64,000 nt of DNA from Akkermansia sp. (GCA_017555025.1 JAFZHC010000009.1:279803-343802), one strand, 5' to 3'; positions 1-8,436 are shown, counted from the first letter of the stretch. Translations and numbers: made by a program. The notes: a model not told the origin generated them from the sequence alone.

Positions 1-185
1 TCGGCGGGGGTGTAGCCAATGCCGGAGCTTTGCTCTTCACTCCGCTGCAAAACAAGCTGAAGGAACAACTTTTCCCGGTGCACTATGCTGCTTTGAATCT
101 TCTCCCTGCTCATTTCGGTGCCGATTCCGGGCTCATAGGAGCCGGGTTGATGGCCTCCGATTACGCTAAAGGAAAATTATTCTGA
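1..185 (+). CDS. C-terminal end of a ROK-family sugar kinase (partial)
   Basis: The frame is open from the window edge (codons from base 3) to TGA at 183-185, about 60 residues. It begins GGGVANAGALLFTPL and ends with a GADSGLIGAGLMA motif. This matches the end of ROK-family glucokinases and N-acetylsugar kinases, where a GG-V-NAG motif lies in the substrate-binding lobe and a GLxGA motif in the last helix. The role is probably phosphorylation of a hexose or amino sugar in the cytoplasm. The substrate cannot be decided because the N-terminal half and the zinc motif are outside the window. The next gene starts shortly downstream and may be cotranscribed. Confidence 0.7.
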   Translation, partial: GGGVANAGALLFTPLQNKLKEQLFPVHYAALNLLPAHFGADSGLIGAGLMASDYAKGKLF

Positions 186-229
186 TTTTTTTGAACATAA
201 CAAAACATCCAACAGTCCCAATAAATGTT

Positions 230-1843
230 ATGAGTGATATATCTCAGGCAAATCTGCCACCTGTCCCGAAAAAAGCCATCGTTCGACCAAGCTCAACCCC
301 CACAGCCATTCCCCCCGGTCCGGTTGTTGATCCTTCATGGTGGAGATTGGGTAGCACCCCATTTCTGGTGCTGGTCATGGTAGCGGCCGCAGCCGATTTG
401 GCCTGGCCACGTGACGGTTTATTCGGCATAGGAGCCGGTATTGGCTGTTTCCTGGCCATTAATGCACTGCTTTTATTACGCAAGGACTTCACCCGGGGAG
501 AATACTGGTTCCTGCAAGGTCTTGCCGTTATTAATATGCTCGCTCTGTTCTGCAGCGGTTATATGCTCAACTGGCTTACCAGCCTCGCTCTGCCCTTTGC
601 GGTAACAATGATTCCGACCAGAGAGAACTACGAGGAGGCGAACGTTCGTTACCGTAACTGGTGGAGCTTCTGGTTTGCCCGCAGACCTTCATCCAACGAG
701 CGCAAGGGGCGTTTTGCGGCTCTGCGAGCACTTCTTCCCCTGCTTATCTGCATTCTTATCGGCATTATCTGTTTTGTCACCTTCCTCTGCATTTTTGCGA
801 GCGGCAATCCAGTTGTCGAATTAGTATGGAATACCATCGTCACTTGGTGGAATAAGTTGGTCGAGTATCTGCACATCAGCTGGGATTTCTGGATTCATGT
901 GCTGTACTGGATTGTCGGCTTCATCTGGTTTGGTTTATACTGTTTCATGCGTTCTCGTACAGCACCCGCTCCGCAGGCCGCAGCAACGGATTCTACAGCC
1001 AAACCCGCCGGCACTACCATGCTGCCTTACCTGCCGGTTTGTGTGCTCATAGGCATCAACGCAGCCTTTGCAGTCGCAACATCTACCGATATTGCATTCC
1101 TTTGGTTCGGAAATGTGCCTGAGGGTATTTCTCAAACGGCCTACCTGCATGAAGGCGCAACCTCCATTACCTGGGCCTCTGTGCTGGCCGCCGCCGTTCT
1201 CGTCCTTCTGTTCCGCCGTAACGGGCACGCCCGCACTTCGCTGGCAGGCCGCTTCTTCGGATTCCTGCTCGTTGCTCAAACCGCACTACTGGCAGTCAGC
1301 GTCTACGTGCGTCTTTACCACCAGATTGAAGATTTCGGCTTCACCGTACGCCGAATCGAAGCCGCAGAGGCAATGTTACTGGGACTGGCAGGACTGGTGG
1401 TGCTGGTACTCTACATGGCCACCGACGGTGCCTTCTGGCGTTACACAAAAATCTGCCTGGGCACTATATTGCTCATGTTTATCACATTCGGCTCCTACAG
1501 CCCTGCCAGGCTTGCCGGCCACCTGAACCTGCGCTACCTGAGCAGCCACCCGCATTGGAAATTTGAGTTGAGCGATTTCCGAATCGGCCGTTTCGATGTC
1601 TCCGAAAACCTTGCTTTTGCAGAATATGTCTATAACAATACCGTCAAAGATTTGCCGCAGACAGAACGAAGCAACTATTTGCTGACGGAGGAGAATCTCA
1701 AACGCGCTGCTCTCAAGGTCGAACAGCGAGCCTCCAGCAAGACTTGGTTGACCTATAATCTGTCTATTACTGAGGATATTCCTGCCGCAGAGCGCATTCT
1801 GGGACGCCCGATTCGCATCAAATGCATAGAATCAGAAGATTGA
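230..1843 (+). CDS. DUF4173-like multispanning membrane protein
   Basis: This 537-residue protein has a proline-rich cytoplasmic N-terminus followed by about ten hydrophobic segments and a soluble C-terminal region of about 90 residues. The pattern of paired membrane helices with a FASGNPVVELVW stretch between them resembles the DUF4173 family, whose function is unknown. An upstream in-frame TTG at 191 would add 13 residues. The ATG at 230 is preferred, but no clear ribosome site supports either. It follows the ROK kinase end by 44 bases and may share its transcript. A bidirectional terminator lies just after it. A membrane location is safe; the function is not known. Confidence 0.65.
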   Translation: MSDISQANLPPVPKKAIVRPSSTPTAIPPGPVVDPSWWRLGSTPFLVLVMVAAAADLAWPRDGLFGIGAGIGCFLAINALLLLRKDFTRGEYWFLQGLAVINMLALFCSGYMLNWLTSLALPFAVTMIPTRENYEEANVRYRNWWSFWFARRPSSNERKGRFAALRALLPLLICILIGIICFVTFLCIFASGNPVVELVWNTIVTWWNKLVEYLHISWDFWIHVLYWIVGFIWFGLYCFMRSRTAPAPQAAATDSTAKPAGTTMLPYLPVCVLIGINAAFAVATSTDIAFLWFGNVPEGISQTAYLHEGATSITWASVLAAAVLVLLFRRNGHARTSLAGRFFGFLLVAQTALLAVSVYVRLYHQIEDFGFTVRRIEAAEAMLLGLAGLVVLVLYMATDGAFWRYTKICLGTILLMFITFGSYSPARLAGHLNLRYLSSHPHWKFELSDFRIGRFDVSENLAFAEYVYNNTVKDLPQTERSNYLLTEENLKRAALKVEQRASSKTWLTYNLSITEDIPAAERILGRPIRIKCIESED

Positions 1844-1870
1844 TTCTGCAGGCTTACATTCACTAAAAAA

Positions 1871-1905
1871 ATCCCGTCGCGTAAGAAAACGCGACGGGAT
1901 TTTTT
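1871..1905. terminator. Bidirectional intrinsic terminator between DUF4173 gene and tdh
   Basis: Arms ATCCCGTCGCG (1871-1881) and CGCGACGGGAT (1890-1900) form a perfect 11-bp stem with an 8-base loop. A run of A precedes it and a run of T follows it, so it can act on both strands. It sits between the convergent DUF4173 gene and tdh. Confidence 0.9.
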
Positions 1906-1924
1906 AGAATGAAACAGAGGCGAA

Positions 1925-2956
1925 TCAATCAGCCCAGGTAAGCACCACCTTGCCGGACTTGCCGGAGTTCATCACGTTGAAGCCCTCTTCGAAATCGGTG
2001 TAGTGCATGCGATGGGTAATGATGGCAGAAACATCCAGACCACTGCGCAGCATGGCATCCATCTTCTGCCAGGTAGCGAACATCTCGCGACCATAAATAC
2101 CCTTCATCTTGAGGCCTTTCCATACAAAAGTATTCCAGTCGATGCCGGAACCACCGGGCTGAATACCGAGCAAGGAGATATTAGCGCCATAAGCAGAGTG
2201 CGTGATGATATCCTTCAGGCAGGCGGGAGCACCGCTCATCTCAAGGCATACACCGAAGCCCTCGCTGATACCGAGTTCCTCGCGAGCAGCAGCAATGCTG
2301 TCGCCGCTGATGACGTTAACGGTGCGGTCTGCACCGAGTTTGCGGGCGAGCTCCAGTTTGTAATCGCTCACGTCAGTAATGGTTACGGTACGAGCACCTG
2401 CCTTCTTACACACAGCTGCTGCCATCGAACCAATCAGGCCGGCACCGGTAATCAATACGTCTTCACCCACCAAATCCCAAGAAAGAGCGGTATGAGTGGC
2501 ATTGCCCAGAGGATCAAGAATGGAAGCAATCTCCATGGGCATATCCTTATGAATGCGGATGACATTGGACTGAGGAATAGAAAGGTACTCAGCAAAGCAA
2601 CCGGGGCGATTCACGCCCACACCCTGAGTGTTGGGGCAGAGATGGAAAGCTCCGCGACGGCAATTACGGCAATGACCACAGACAATGTGCCCCTCACCGG
2701 AAACAACCTCACCGGGCTTAAACTCCGTCACGGCAGAGCCTACGCTCTCGATAACACCGCAGAACTCATGACCGACATGCATGCCGACCGGTATGGTCTG
2801 CTGAGCCCAGGAATCCCAATTCCAGATGTGGAGATCCGTGCCGCAAATCGCTGTCCTGTAAATCTTAATGAGAACATCGTTCGGACCGACTTCAGGCATC
2901 GGTACGTCTACCAGTTCGAGGCCTTTATCGGCCTTCGTCTTAACGAGAGCTTTCAT
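1925..2956 (-). CDS. tdh: L-threonine 3-dehydrogenase
   Basis: This 343-residue zinc alcohol dehydrogenase family enzyme oxidises L-threonine to 2-amino-3-ketobutyrate with NAD+ in the cytoplasm. It is nearly collinear with E. coli Tdh. It has the catalytic-zinc cysteine in [15 protein letters not shown] (residues about 35-50), the GHE motif, the structural-zinc cysteine cluster [23 protein letters not shown], the Rossmann glycines [11 protein letters not shown] and the C-terminal [11 protein letters not shown]. The usual partner kbl (2-amino-3-ketobutyrate CoA ligase) is not next to it, so it looks monocistronic. The start is fixed by a promoter whose -10 box ends 8 bases upstream of ATG. 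Confidence 0.95.
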   Translation of the reverse strand: MKALVKTKADKGLELVDVPMPEVGPNDVLIKIYRTAICGTDLHIWNWDSWAQQTIPVGMHVGHEFCGVIESVGSAVTEFKPGEVVSGEGHIVCGHCRNCRRGAFHLCPNTQGVGVNRPGCFAEYLSIPQSNVIRIHKDMPMEIASILDPLGNATHTALSWDLVGEDVLITGAGLIGSMAAAVCKKAGARTVTITDVSDYKLELARKLGADRTVNVISGDSIAAAREELGISEGFGVCLEMSGAPACLKDIITHSAYGANISLLGIQPGGSGIDWNTFVWKGLKMKGIYGREMFATWQKMDAMLRSGLDVSAIITHRMHYTDFEEGFNVMNSGKSGKVVLTWAD

Positions 2957-2964
2957 GGGCAGAA

Positions 2965-2993
2965 AGTGTACGACTTTCGCCTACGATTGACAA
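2965..2993 (-). promoter_or_regulatory. tdh promoter, near-leaderless
   Basis: On the minus strand TTGTCA (2988-2993), a 17-bp spacer and TACACT (2965-2970). Eight bases separate the -10 box from the tdh ATG. Confidence 0.7.
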
Positions 2994-3076
2994 GCCCAAT
3001 CTTTCAATTTACTGTCATGAGGTGCAGTATAACAACCATTCAACGATATAATCATATCGGTCATCACACCTAGGCC

Positions 3077-3586
3077 ATGATTTTACGCGCTCTATTCCAC
3101 TACTTATTCCATTTTTCCACCCCCAGAAACATCAATACACGACCTGTGCCGAATGTCGATACAAACCGCATGCTCGGACGCTGGTACGAATTGGCTCGGT
3201 TGAATGTACCTTTCGAGGAGGGGATGGAAGAGGTCTTTGCAGATTATACCTTACGCCCGGATGGCAACATTGATATCACCAATCAGGGCATGAGCGGCAA
3301 GCATCGGCGTCGCAAGGCTCATGCCATTGCCTACCCCGGGAGAGAGTCCACACTCAAAGTATCATTTATTCCGTTTTTGCGTTGTCTGACTTCTTCATAC
3401 AATGTGCTCAGCATCGACGATACCTATACCCATGCGCTTGTATCCAACGGGAATGGAAGTTGTCTATGGTTTCTCAGTCGCACCCCCAAAAGAAATCCGG
3501 AGAGCTTCAATGGCTTAATGCAAGAAGCACTGAGGCGTGGCTTCGACCTCAGTGCCCTGCACTATACAAAACATCGCTTCTGCTGA
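3077..3586 (+). CDS. Lipocalin-family protein (Blc-like)
   Basis: This 169-residue protein carries the lipocalin signature: GRWYELARL (residues about 34-42, the GxW motif), ADYTLRPDGNIDITN (the YxxxxDG/I-V-N strand pair) and a late SNGNGSCLWFLSRTP strand close to the TDY/R motif region of bacterial Blc. Blc-type lipocalins bind lysophospholipids or fatty acids at the outer membrane. Here the N-terminus is short and hydrophobic (MILRALFHYLFHF) without an obvious lipobox, so export is uncertain. It has no usual metabolic partner nearby. It is divergent from tdh and convergent with the HExxH gene. Confidence 0.75.
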   Translation: MILRALFHYLFHFSTPRNINTRPVPNVDTNRMLGRWYELARLNVPFEEGMEEVFADYTLRPDGNIDITNQGMSGKHRRRKAHAIAYPGRESTLKVSFIPFLRCLTSSYNVLSIDDTYTHALVSNGNGSCLWFLSRTPKRNPESFNGLMQEALRRGFDLSALHYTKHRFC

Positions 3587-3595
3587 AAGGTAACA

Positions 3596-4765
3596 TTAAT
3601 CAGCCTCGGCAAAGCTGACATCAACCTTCTTGCGTTTCCAGGCTTTGATAAAATCTTTCTGCAGTTGCTTAGCATTCTTATGGTGACCAATCAGGTGGCT
3701 TTTTGCCTCCTCGGCTGACTCACCATCCAGCATGGCCTGCATGTACTTCTTAATAGCTTCCACGCCTTTCTTGCCATCCAAGTGTACGTAGAAGGTAACA
3801 ATCATGGTAGCCAGGGTATAGGTATCCTTACCCTGGCTCATGTAGCCATACATCTCCTCCTGACTCATGGTCAGGAACTTCTCAAGCGGGAAGTCAAAGC
3901 TGAGAGCATTGTGTGATGCCTGAGTCTTAGCCTTACCGAGAATAACACCGAAACAACGATCGAACTCAAGGTCTTCACCAACATAGGGAACATAGCCAAC
4001 GTACTCTGCCCAACCTTCATTGCACCAGATAGGCAGGTTGTTGTACACAAAATTCTGGTGAGTAAGCTCATGCACGAGGGTATGAGTCTCGATATCATTG
4101 CTGACAACACGCCCGTCAGCTCCCAGACCAAGAGAGGGGAACGGAACCATCACCTTATCATCTGCCAAACTCTGGGCGTTGATAGCGGAAGACTGTCCCG
4201 GAACACGGCGAGCGCTGAATACAAACACCCCTGAAGAGGAGGAAGGCCCGCCATTCTGAATATATTGTGCCTTGGTCGGCCAAAGCTCAACCTTATATTT
4301 ACGGGAGCTGCGGTCTTCCTCAGTGCGAGGCACAGGCAAGACCTCACCAACGGCTTTATTAGCAGCATAGGCGCACTCGAACAAACGACCTACGGTATCA
4401 CAGGCATTGGGGTCGAGCGCCACAGGTGTATAGAACACATAATTGTTTGTTTCGTACACAAAAAACTGCCCCTTTTTGGGAGCCTCCTGCAGAGTCGTTT
4501 CATCAGGAACGGGTATCTTGTCAGGCCAGCCGCTCGGTGACTTGGCGTGTACCTTTTTAATACCCTGCTCACGTAATGCCTTTTTCTTTTGCTGGGCAGC
4601 CTTTCCGACATTGCGCTTGGTGCTCTTTTTCCGGTTAGCGGTCTCGCGCTGCTCCAGCACATATGTTTCCTCGCACGCCATTTCGGGCGATACAGCTTCC
4701 TGAGCGGCAGTTACAAGCCCACCGACAGCTAAAACAAAGGGTAAAATACGGCAGATGAATTTCAT
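3596..4765 (-). CDS. Exported gluzincin-like protein with HExxH motif
   Basis: The ATG at 4765 gives a signal peptide (MKFICRILPFVLAVGGLVTA, cut near AQE). An upstream in-frame start at 4819 would place 18 residues before it and is less likely. After a lysine-rich linker comes a long folded region containing HELTHQNFVYNNLPIWCNEG. This has the HExxH zinc site followed about 15 residues later by NEGWAEYV, which would supply the third ligand glutamate of a gluzincin (MA clan) peptidase, as in DUF1570-type proteins. It would act in the periplasm or outside the cell. The substrate is unknown. Catalytic residues are intact, so activity is plausible. It stands alone, convergent with the lipocalin. 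Confidence 0.65.
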   Translation of the reverse strand: MKFICRILPFVLAVGGLVTAAQEAVSPEMACEETYVLEQRETANRKKSTKRNVGKAAQQKKKALREQGIKKVHAKSPSGWPDKIPVPDETTLQEAPKKGQFFVYETNNYVFYTPVALDPNACDTVGRLFECAYAANKAVGEVLPVPRTEEDRSSRKYKVELWPTKAQYIQNGGPSSSSGVFVFSARRVPGQSSAINAQSLADDKVMVPFPSLGLGADGRVVSNDIETHTLVHELTHQNFVYNNLPIWCNEGWAEYVGYVPYVGEDLEFDRCFGVILGKAKTQASHNALSFDFPLEKFLTMSQEEMYGYMSQGKDTYTLATMIVTFYVHLDGKKGVEAIKKYMQAMLDGESAEEAKSHLIGHHKNAKQLQKDFIKAWKRKKVDVSFAEAD

Positions 4766-4844
4766 ACAGATGCTTCCTATGACCCAAATCTGCCATATAT
4801 CGTACGGCAAGGCAAGCAAAAAGAGCAGTTTTTTGCATTTTCTG

Positions 4845-4874
4845 TTGGCAAAGGTTAAATAAATATGGTACTAT
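4845..4874 (+). promoter_or_regulatory. hisB operon promoter, near-leaderless
   Basis: TTGGCA (4845-4850), 18-bp spacer, TACTAT (4869-4874). Eight bases separate the -10 box from the ATG at 4883, which argues against the longer in-frame start at 4865 upstream of the -10 box. Confidence 0.65.
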
Positions 4875-4882
4875 GGTGGCAC

Positions 4883-5470
4883 ATGAGAACCGCAGATTGC
4901 AAACGCACGACAGGAGAGACGGATATTGAACTCAAGCTGAATCTGGATGGCACCGGCGCAGCCGATGTGCGTACCGGGCATGCTTTTTTCGACCACATGC
5001 TCAACCTGCTGGCGCGTCACAGTCTCATGGATATGACCCTCTCGGCTCACGGCGACCTTGAGGTTGATGCTCACCATACCATAGAAGATACCGGCATTGT
5101 TATAGGCGACACCATCCTGCGAGCTCTCGGCGACAAGCGAGGGATTCGCCGCTATGGCTGCGCTTATGTACCGATGGATGAGACACTTTGCCGCTGCGTC
5201 ATTGACCTCTCGAATCGTCCCTATCTGGAATTCCGCGCACCGCAAGGCACGGCAGATGCCCCTAATATGCCACTTTCCCTCACGGTAGAGTTTCTGCGAG
5301 CCATCGTCAATAATCTGCGCTGCAATCTCCATGTGGAAATCTTCTACGGTATGGATGGGCACCATATCGCCGAGGCTGTATTCAAGAGCTTGGCTCATGC
5401 ACTACGTCAGGCTGTAGAAATTGACCATAGAGCAGCTAATAGCATACCTTCCACAAAAGGAACCATTTGA
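4883..5470 (+). CDS. hisB: Imidazoleglycerol-phosphate dehydratase
   Basis: This 195-residue monofunctional HisB dehydrates imidazole-glycerol phosphate to imidazole-acetol phosphate, step six of histidine synthesis. The metal-binding repeats are clear: FFDHMLNLLARHS, HHTIEDTG near residue 65 and, in the second half, HHIAEAVFKSLAHALRQA near residue 165. It lacks the N-terminal phosphatase domain of the enterobacterial fusion. The longest frame starts at 4865 (MVLWWHM...), but family length and the promoter both favour ATG 4883. hisH begins 2 bases after its stop, so hisB, hisH and the LptF/G gene form one transcript. Confidence 0.95.
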   Translation: MRTADCKRTTGETDIELKLNLDGTGAADVRTGHAFFDHMLNLLARHSLMDMTLSAHGDLEVDAHHTIEDTGIVIGDTILRALGDKRGIRRYGCAYVPMDETLCRCVIDLSNRPYLEFRAPQGTADAPNMPLSLTVEFLRAIVNNLRCNLHVEIFYGMDGHHIAEAVFKSLAHALRQAVEIDHRAANSIPSTKGTI

Positions 5471-5472
5471 GC

Positions 5473-6087
5473 ATGAATACTCTCGGCATCATAGACTACG
5501 GCGCGGGCAATCTTTCCAGTGTCTGCAATTCTTTTCGCGCAATTGGCGTGGAAGGCCGTCTGGTGCGTACTGAAGCAGACTTGGAAGGGCTCACCCATTT
5601 GGTACTTCCCGGCGTAGGAGCTTTCGGAGACTGCTCAAGAGCCCTCCATAACCAAGGGCTTACTACAGCTATTCGCTCCTGGATTGCGGAAGATAAGCCT
5701 TTTCTCGGTATTTGTATCGGTTACCAGATTCTCTTTGAAAGCAGCGAAGAGAGCCCCGGAGCTCCCGGTCTCGCCATTCTGAAAGGCCATGTACGACGCT
5801 TCGCTGAATCCGAACTCAAAATCCCCCACATGGGCTGGAACAACGTTTACCCAGTTAATCCCCAGGACCCCATCTGGGAAGGTATGGGCAGCGAACCTCA
5901 CTTCTACTACGTCCACTCTTACTATCCTGAACCCGAAAACAAAGAACTGATTGCCGCTACCAGTAAGTACGGAGCCGACTTCGCAGCAGCCATAAGGCAA
6001 GGTAACCTGATAGCCACTCAATTCCATCCGGAAAAAAGTCAGTTACTAGGGCTTCAACTTTTACGTAACTTCATGTCTCTCTCCTGA
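5473..6087 (+). CDS. hisH: Imidazole glycerol phosphate synthase, glutaminase subunit
   Basis: This 204-residue class I glutamine amidotransferase supplies ammonia to HisF, which lies elsewhere on the chromosome. It has the N-terminal IIDYGAGNLSSV, the oxyanion motif PGVGAFGDC, the nucleophile elbow GICIGYQ (cysteine near residue 80) and the catalytic histidine/glutamate in QFHPEKS near the C-terminus. HFYYVHSYY is typical of HisH. ATG 5473 is chosen over the overlapping upstream TTG. It sits directly between hisB and the LptF/G gene in an operon. Confidence 0.95.
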   Translation: MNTLGIIDYGAGNLSSVCNSFRAIGVEGRLVRTEADLEGLTHLVLPGVGAFGDCSRALHNQGLTTAIRSWIAEDKPFLGICIGYQILFESSEESPGAPGLAILKGHVRRFAESELKIPHMGWNNVYPVNPQDPIWEGMGSEPHFYYVHSYYPEPENKELIAATSKYGADFAAAIRQGNLIATQFHPEKSQLLGLQLLRNFMSLS

Positions 6088-6089
6088 CG

Positions 6090-7331
6090 ATGAAAACCAT
6101 AGATCGCTACATCTTACGCCAACTCATCACAGTCACTCTTCTGGGTGTGATGTCACTCACCCTGCTCATGTTGCTGGGACAGCTGTTCAAGGAACTGCAT
6201 TCCCTGCTGGTTGAAAGCGGCGCACCGCCTACCATTGTTTTTGAATTCATTGTGCAGGTTATCCCCTTCTCTCTCACTTTCTCTGTGCCGTGGGGATTCC
6301 TGACCGCTGTGCTTCTGGTATACGGACGACTGGCTGCTGACAACGAGCTTACTTCCATGCGCATGGCCGGTCTGAGCCTGTGGCGCTTGAGTATGCCGGC
6401 AATTGGTATGGGCTTATGCCTGTCGCTGCTGTGCTATTACATTAACATCGAAATTGCGCCACGCGGCAAAAATGCCATGAGCGATTTGGTTGTCAATGCA
6501 GCCATGCAAAATCCCAAGAACCTTCTCAGTTCGGGGGGTGGCGTAACCAAGCTTGACGGTGTGCAGCTTTACATAGAAAGCCGTAGTGATGACCTCCTGC
6601 GAGGTGTACACATCTACCCCCTTTCGGAGAAAAGTAGTTTTCAGGGCAATTTTGATGGCTTTGCAGCCATGCATGCCCGTTCTGCCACAGTAGGTGAATT
6701 TAACAAAGAGACGCGCATGCTCAGTCTTGTTCTGTACCATGCCACCATTGAGCATGTGGACAAAGACGCCGTTAATTTGCCTCTCATTGAAGAAATGCCG
6801 CTGCAGATTCACATTCCCATTAAAACAAAACGACGCATGAAGTCGAACCGTTTCACGAATAGTGAAATTAACGAGACGCTGAGTCATTGGGATGTTGTTA
6901 AGGATGTTAAGCTGGTTGAATTGAAAGCACACGCCAAGGCTGCGGAAAAGTACACACAACAACCTTTCCCCTGCGCCTCCAATCTCTGGGCAGCCGCTGC
7001 AGACGATGCCCAGTACTACACCAGCCATATGAGCAAGAAGAACCAACTGGAGTTCCGTACAGAGGGTATTCAGCGAGCCTCATTTGCCTGTGCCTGCCTT
7101 GTTTTCTCGCTCATTGGAGTGCCGCTGGCTATTACAGCCCGACGTAAAGACACGTCAACCGGCTTTGCCATGGGTATTCTGGTAGCAGCTGTATACTTTG
7201 TTGCTCTGGTATTCTGCGAACTTTCCCGCAAGGCTTCCGGCATTACGCCCTACATCGTTCTCTGGATACCGAATGTTCTTTGCGCTGCTTTTGCTATCTG
7301 GCAACACGCCAAAGCAAAATTCAGAGGTTAA
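6090..7331 (+). CDS. LptF/LptG-family LPS export permease
   Basis: This 413-residue YjgP/YjgQ-family membrane protein begins MKTIDRYILRQLI, the typical first helix. It has three N-terminal transmembrane segments, a beta-jellyroll periplasmic domain (about residues 140-290) and three C-terminal segments ending IVLWIPNVLCAAFAIWQ. LptF and LptG pair with the LptB ATPase to extract LPS from the inner membrane. Only one copy is here, so F cannot be told from G. It starts 2 bases after hisH and is therefore cotranscribed with histidine genes, an accidental-looking grouping. A bidirectional terminator follows. Confidence 0.85.
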   Translation: MKTIDRYILRQLITVTLLGVMSLTLLMLLGQLFKELHSLLVESGAPPTIVFEFIVQVIPFSLTFSVPWGFLTAVLLVYGRLAADNELTSMRMAGLSLWRLSMPAIGMGLCLSLLCYYINIEIAPRGKNAMSDLVVNAAMQNPKNLLSSGGGVTKLDGVQLYIESRSDDLLRGVHIYPLSEKSSFQGNFDGFAAMHARSATVGEFNKETRMLSLVLYHATIEHVDKDAVNLPLIEEMPLQIHIPIKTKRRMKSNRFTNSEINETLSHWDVVKDVKLVELKAHAKAAEKYTQQPFPCASNLWAAAADDAQYYTSHMSKKNQLEFRTEGIQRASFACACLVFSLIGVPLAITARRKDTSTGFAMGILVAAVYFVALVFCELSRKASGITPYIVLWIPNVLCAAFAIWQHAKAKFRG

Positions 7332-7357
7332 TATCATTCAATCATCGAGTTTCACCA

Positions 7358-7396
7358 AAGGGGTGCAAGGTTCATTGCCTTGCACCCCTTCTTTAT
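7358..7396. terminator. Bidirectional terminator between the LptF/G gene and the 42-residue lipoprotein gene
   Basis: Arms AAGGGGTGCAAGG (7358-7370) and CCTTGCACCCCTT (7378-7390) pair perfectly over 13 bp with a 7-base loop. A T-rich stretch follows on the plus strand. It lies between convergent genes. Confidence 0.8.
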
Positions 7397-7419
7397 CTCT
7401 TAACTGAATAAGTCTTTCG

Positions 7420-7548
7420 TTACATCCTCCATGGCAAAGCCGGGTCATATATCAGATTAGCCTCATCCAAAGTAGCCAGTTTGTTTGAAGAACAAGCGGC
7501 AGTTGTAAGAATGACCAGAGTCATCAGGGTTATTCGTAGTGTAGTCAT
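7420..7548 (-). CDS. Small putative lipoprotein, 42 residues
   Basis: Read on the minus strand, ATG 7548 to TAA 7420 encodes 42 residues starting MTTLRITLMTLVILTTAACS. This is a charged start, a hydrophobic core and a cysteine at position 19 preceded by TAA, a slightly unusual lipobox. A 23-residue polar tail follows, rich in Asn, Leu, Asp and Pro. The gene has its own promoter with the -10 box ending 8 bases before ATG, and a terminator downstream, so it forms a complete unit. It would be an outer- or inner-membrane-anchored peptide of the entericidin size class, but shows no clear similarity to a known family. It fills what otherwise looks like a 370-bp gap. Confidence 0.65.
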   Translation of the reverse strand: MTTLRITLMTLVILTTAACSSNKLATLDEANLIYDPALPWRM

Positions 7549-7556
7549 AGAACCCT

Positions 7557-7585
7557 ATAGTATGTCTACCTGCAAACCGGAGCAA
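7557..7585 (-). promoter_or_regulatory. Promoter of the 42-residue lipoprotein gene
   Basis: Minus strand TTGCTC (7580-7585), 17-bp spacer, TACTAT (7557-7562), 8 bases before ATG 7548. Confidence 0.6.
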
Positions 7586-7644
7586 GTAAAAAAAGCAAAC
7601 TGCTACACGACATACGTTACAACTGTTGATGAGTTGCAGCGGCA

Positions 7645-7680
7645 AGCAAAAACCTCTGCACCATTTCTGATGCAGAGGTT
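7645..7680 (-). terminator. rplY terminator
   Basis: Arms AACCTCTGCA (7651-7660) and TGCAGAGGTT (7671-7680) form a perfect 10-bp stem. On the minus strand it is followed by TTTTTG, as expected for termination just after rplY. Confidence 0.85.
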
Positions 7681-7704
7681 CTCGTTTTCTTGTAAAGAAT
7701 AGAA

Positions 7705-8259
7705 TTAGGGCTTCACAACGGAAGCAAGCACCACTGTACCGTTGAAGGGAGTGGTCACGTTGGCAGGCATCTCAACCTGAGCCAGACGGAAGGACTCACC
7801 AAGCTTCACATCGGAGATATCGCCCTGAATGCAGCAGGGAATGTTCTTAACAGCGCACTTAACAGGCACTTCGTAAACAATCTGGTGTACAACACCACCC
7901 ATGCCTACACCTACGGGAGTACCGTTGAGCTTAACCTCAACCTTGGTCTTAACCACGGTGTCGGGAGTAACGGCCTCGAAATCCATGTGAGTGGTAGCAT
8001 CGGTAAGGAAGTTGCGCTGCACGTCCTTAACCATGGCAAGGATGGTGGTACCATCGATGTCAAGGTTTACAAGGAAGCTATCGGAGTCAACGCTGTTGAG
8101 CAGAGAGCGCACGTCGGAAACCTTAACCTGAATGTTGATGTTCTCCTTTACAGCGGGGCCATAAACCACGCCGGGCATGATGCCCTGAGCGCGAAGAGCA
8201 TTAAGCTTACCGGTACCGCGAACCTCGCGCTTGCTAACCTTAAGAGTAAGATCTGTCAT
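7705..8259 (-). CDS. rplY: 50S ribosomal protein L25/general stress protein Ctc
   Basis: This 184-residue protein has two domains as in the long TL5/CTC form: an N-terminal L25 domain (about residues 1-90) that binds 5S rRNA, and a C-terminal beta domain (about 95-184). LKVSKREVRGTGKLNALRAQGIMPGVVYG is spread over residues 4-32 and DVQRNFLTDATTHMDF is the conserved strand. The frame extends upstream to 8376, but the residues before MTDLTLKV are unlike the family, and the promoter lies there, so ATG 8259 is the start. It is transcribed alone from a promoter divergent to the lipoprotein gene, with a leader of about 110 bases. Confidence 0.92.
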   Translation of the reverse strand: MTDLTLKVSKREVRGTGKLNALRAQGIMPGVVYGPAVKENINIQVKVSDVRSLLNSVDSDSFLVNLDIDGTTILAMVKDVQRNFLTDATTHMDFEAVTPDTVVKTKVEVKLNGTPVGVGMGGVVHQIVYEVPVKCAVKNIPCCIQGDISDVKLGESFRLAQVEMPANVTTPFNGTVVLASVVKP

Positions 8260-8376
8260 TGTCGTAAATGAATGTTTGAAATTAGGTTTTGTTTGTCGTT
8301 CTTCCGACGTCGGTGCGCATGAGTTGTCACCCGCCGGGCTTGTCTCACCTCTGCCACAAGGCGGAAGTGGGCGCAC

Positions 8377-8405
8377 AGAATGCCACTAAATAACTGAAAT
8401 GTCAA
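8377..8405 (-). promoter_or_regulatory. rplY promoter with about 110-base leader
   Basis: Minus strand TTGACA (8400-8405), 17-bp spacer, CATTCT (8377-8382). The -10 is weak but the -35 is consensus. The leader that follows (about 8370-8260) is GC-rich and can form short hairpins (for example CCC-GGC-GGG), then becomes A-rich near the start. Confidence 0.5.
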
Positions 8406-8436
8406 GAGAAATTTAATAATCAACGAGAAAAAAGCA

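Noticed and set aside
3047..3052. TATAAT upstream of the lipocalin gene as a promoter
   Set aside because: No acceptable -35 hexamer lies 16-18 bases upstream, so it was not listed.
2003..3073. A 356-codon open frame on the plus strand opposite tdh
   Set aside because: It is antisense to a near-full-length match to threonine dehydrogenase, with no motif or export signal of its own. It arises from GC-biased third positions.
7481..7702. A plus-strand frame in the gap before rplY
   Set aside because: It is antisense to the small lipoprotein gene, crosses the rplY terminator and has no promoter.
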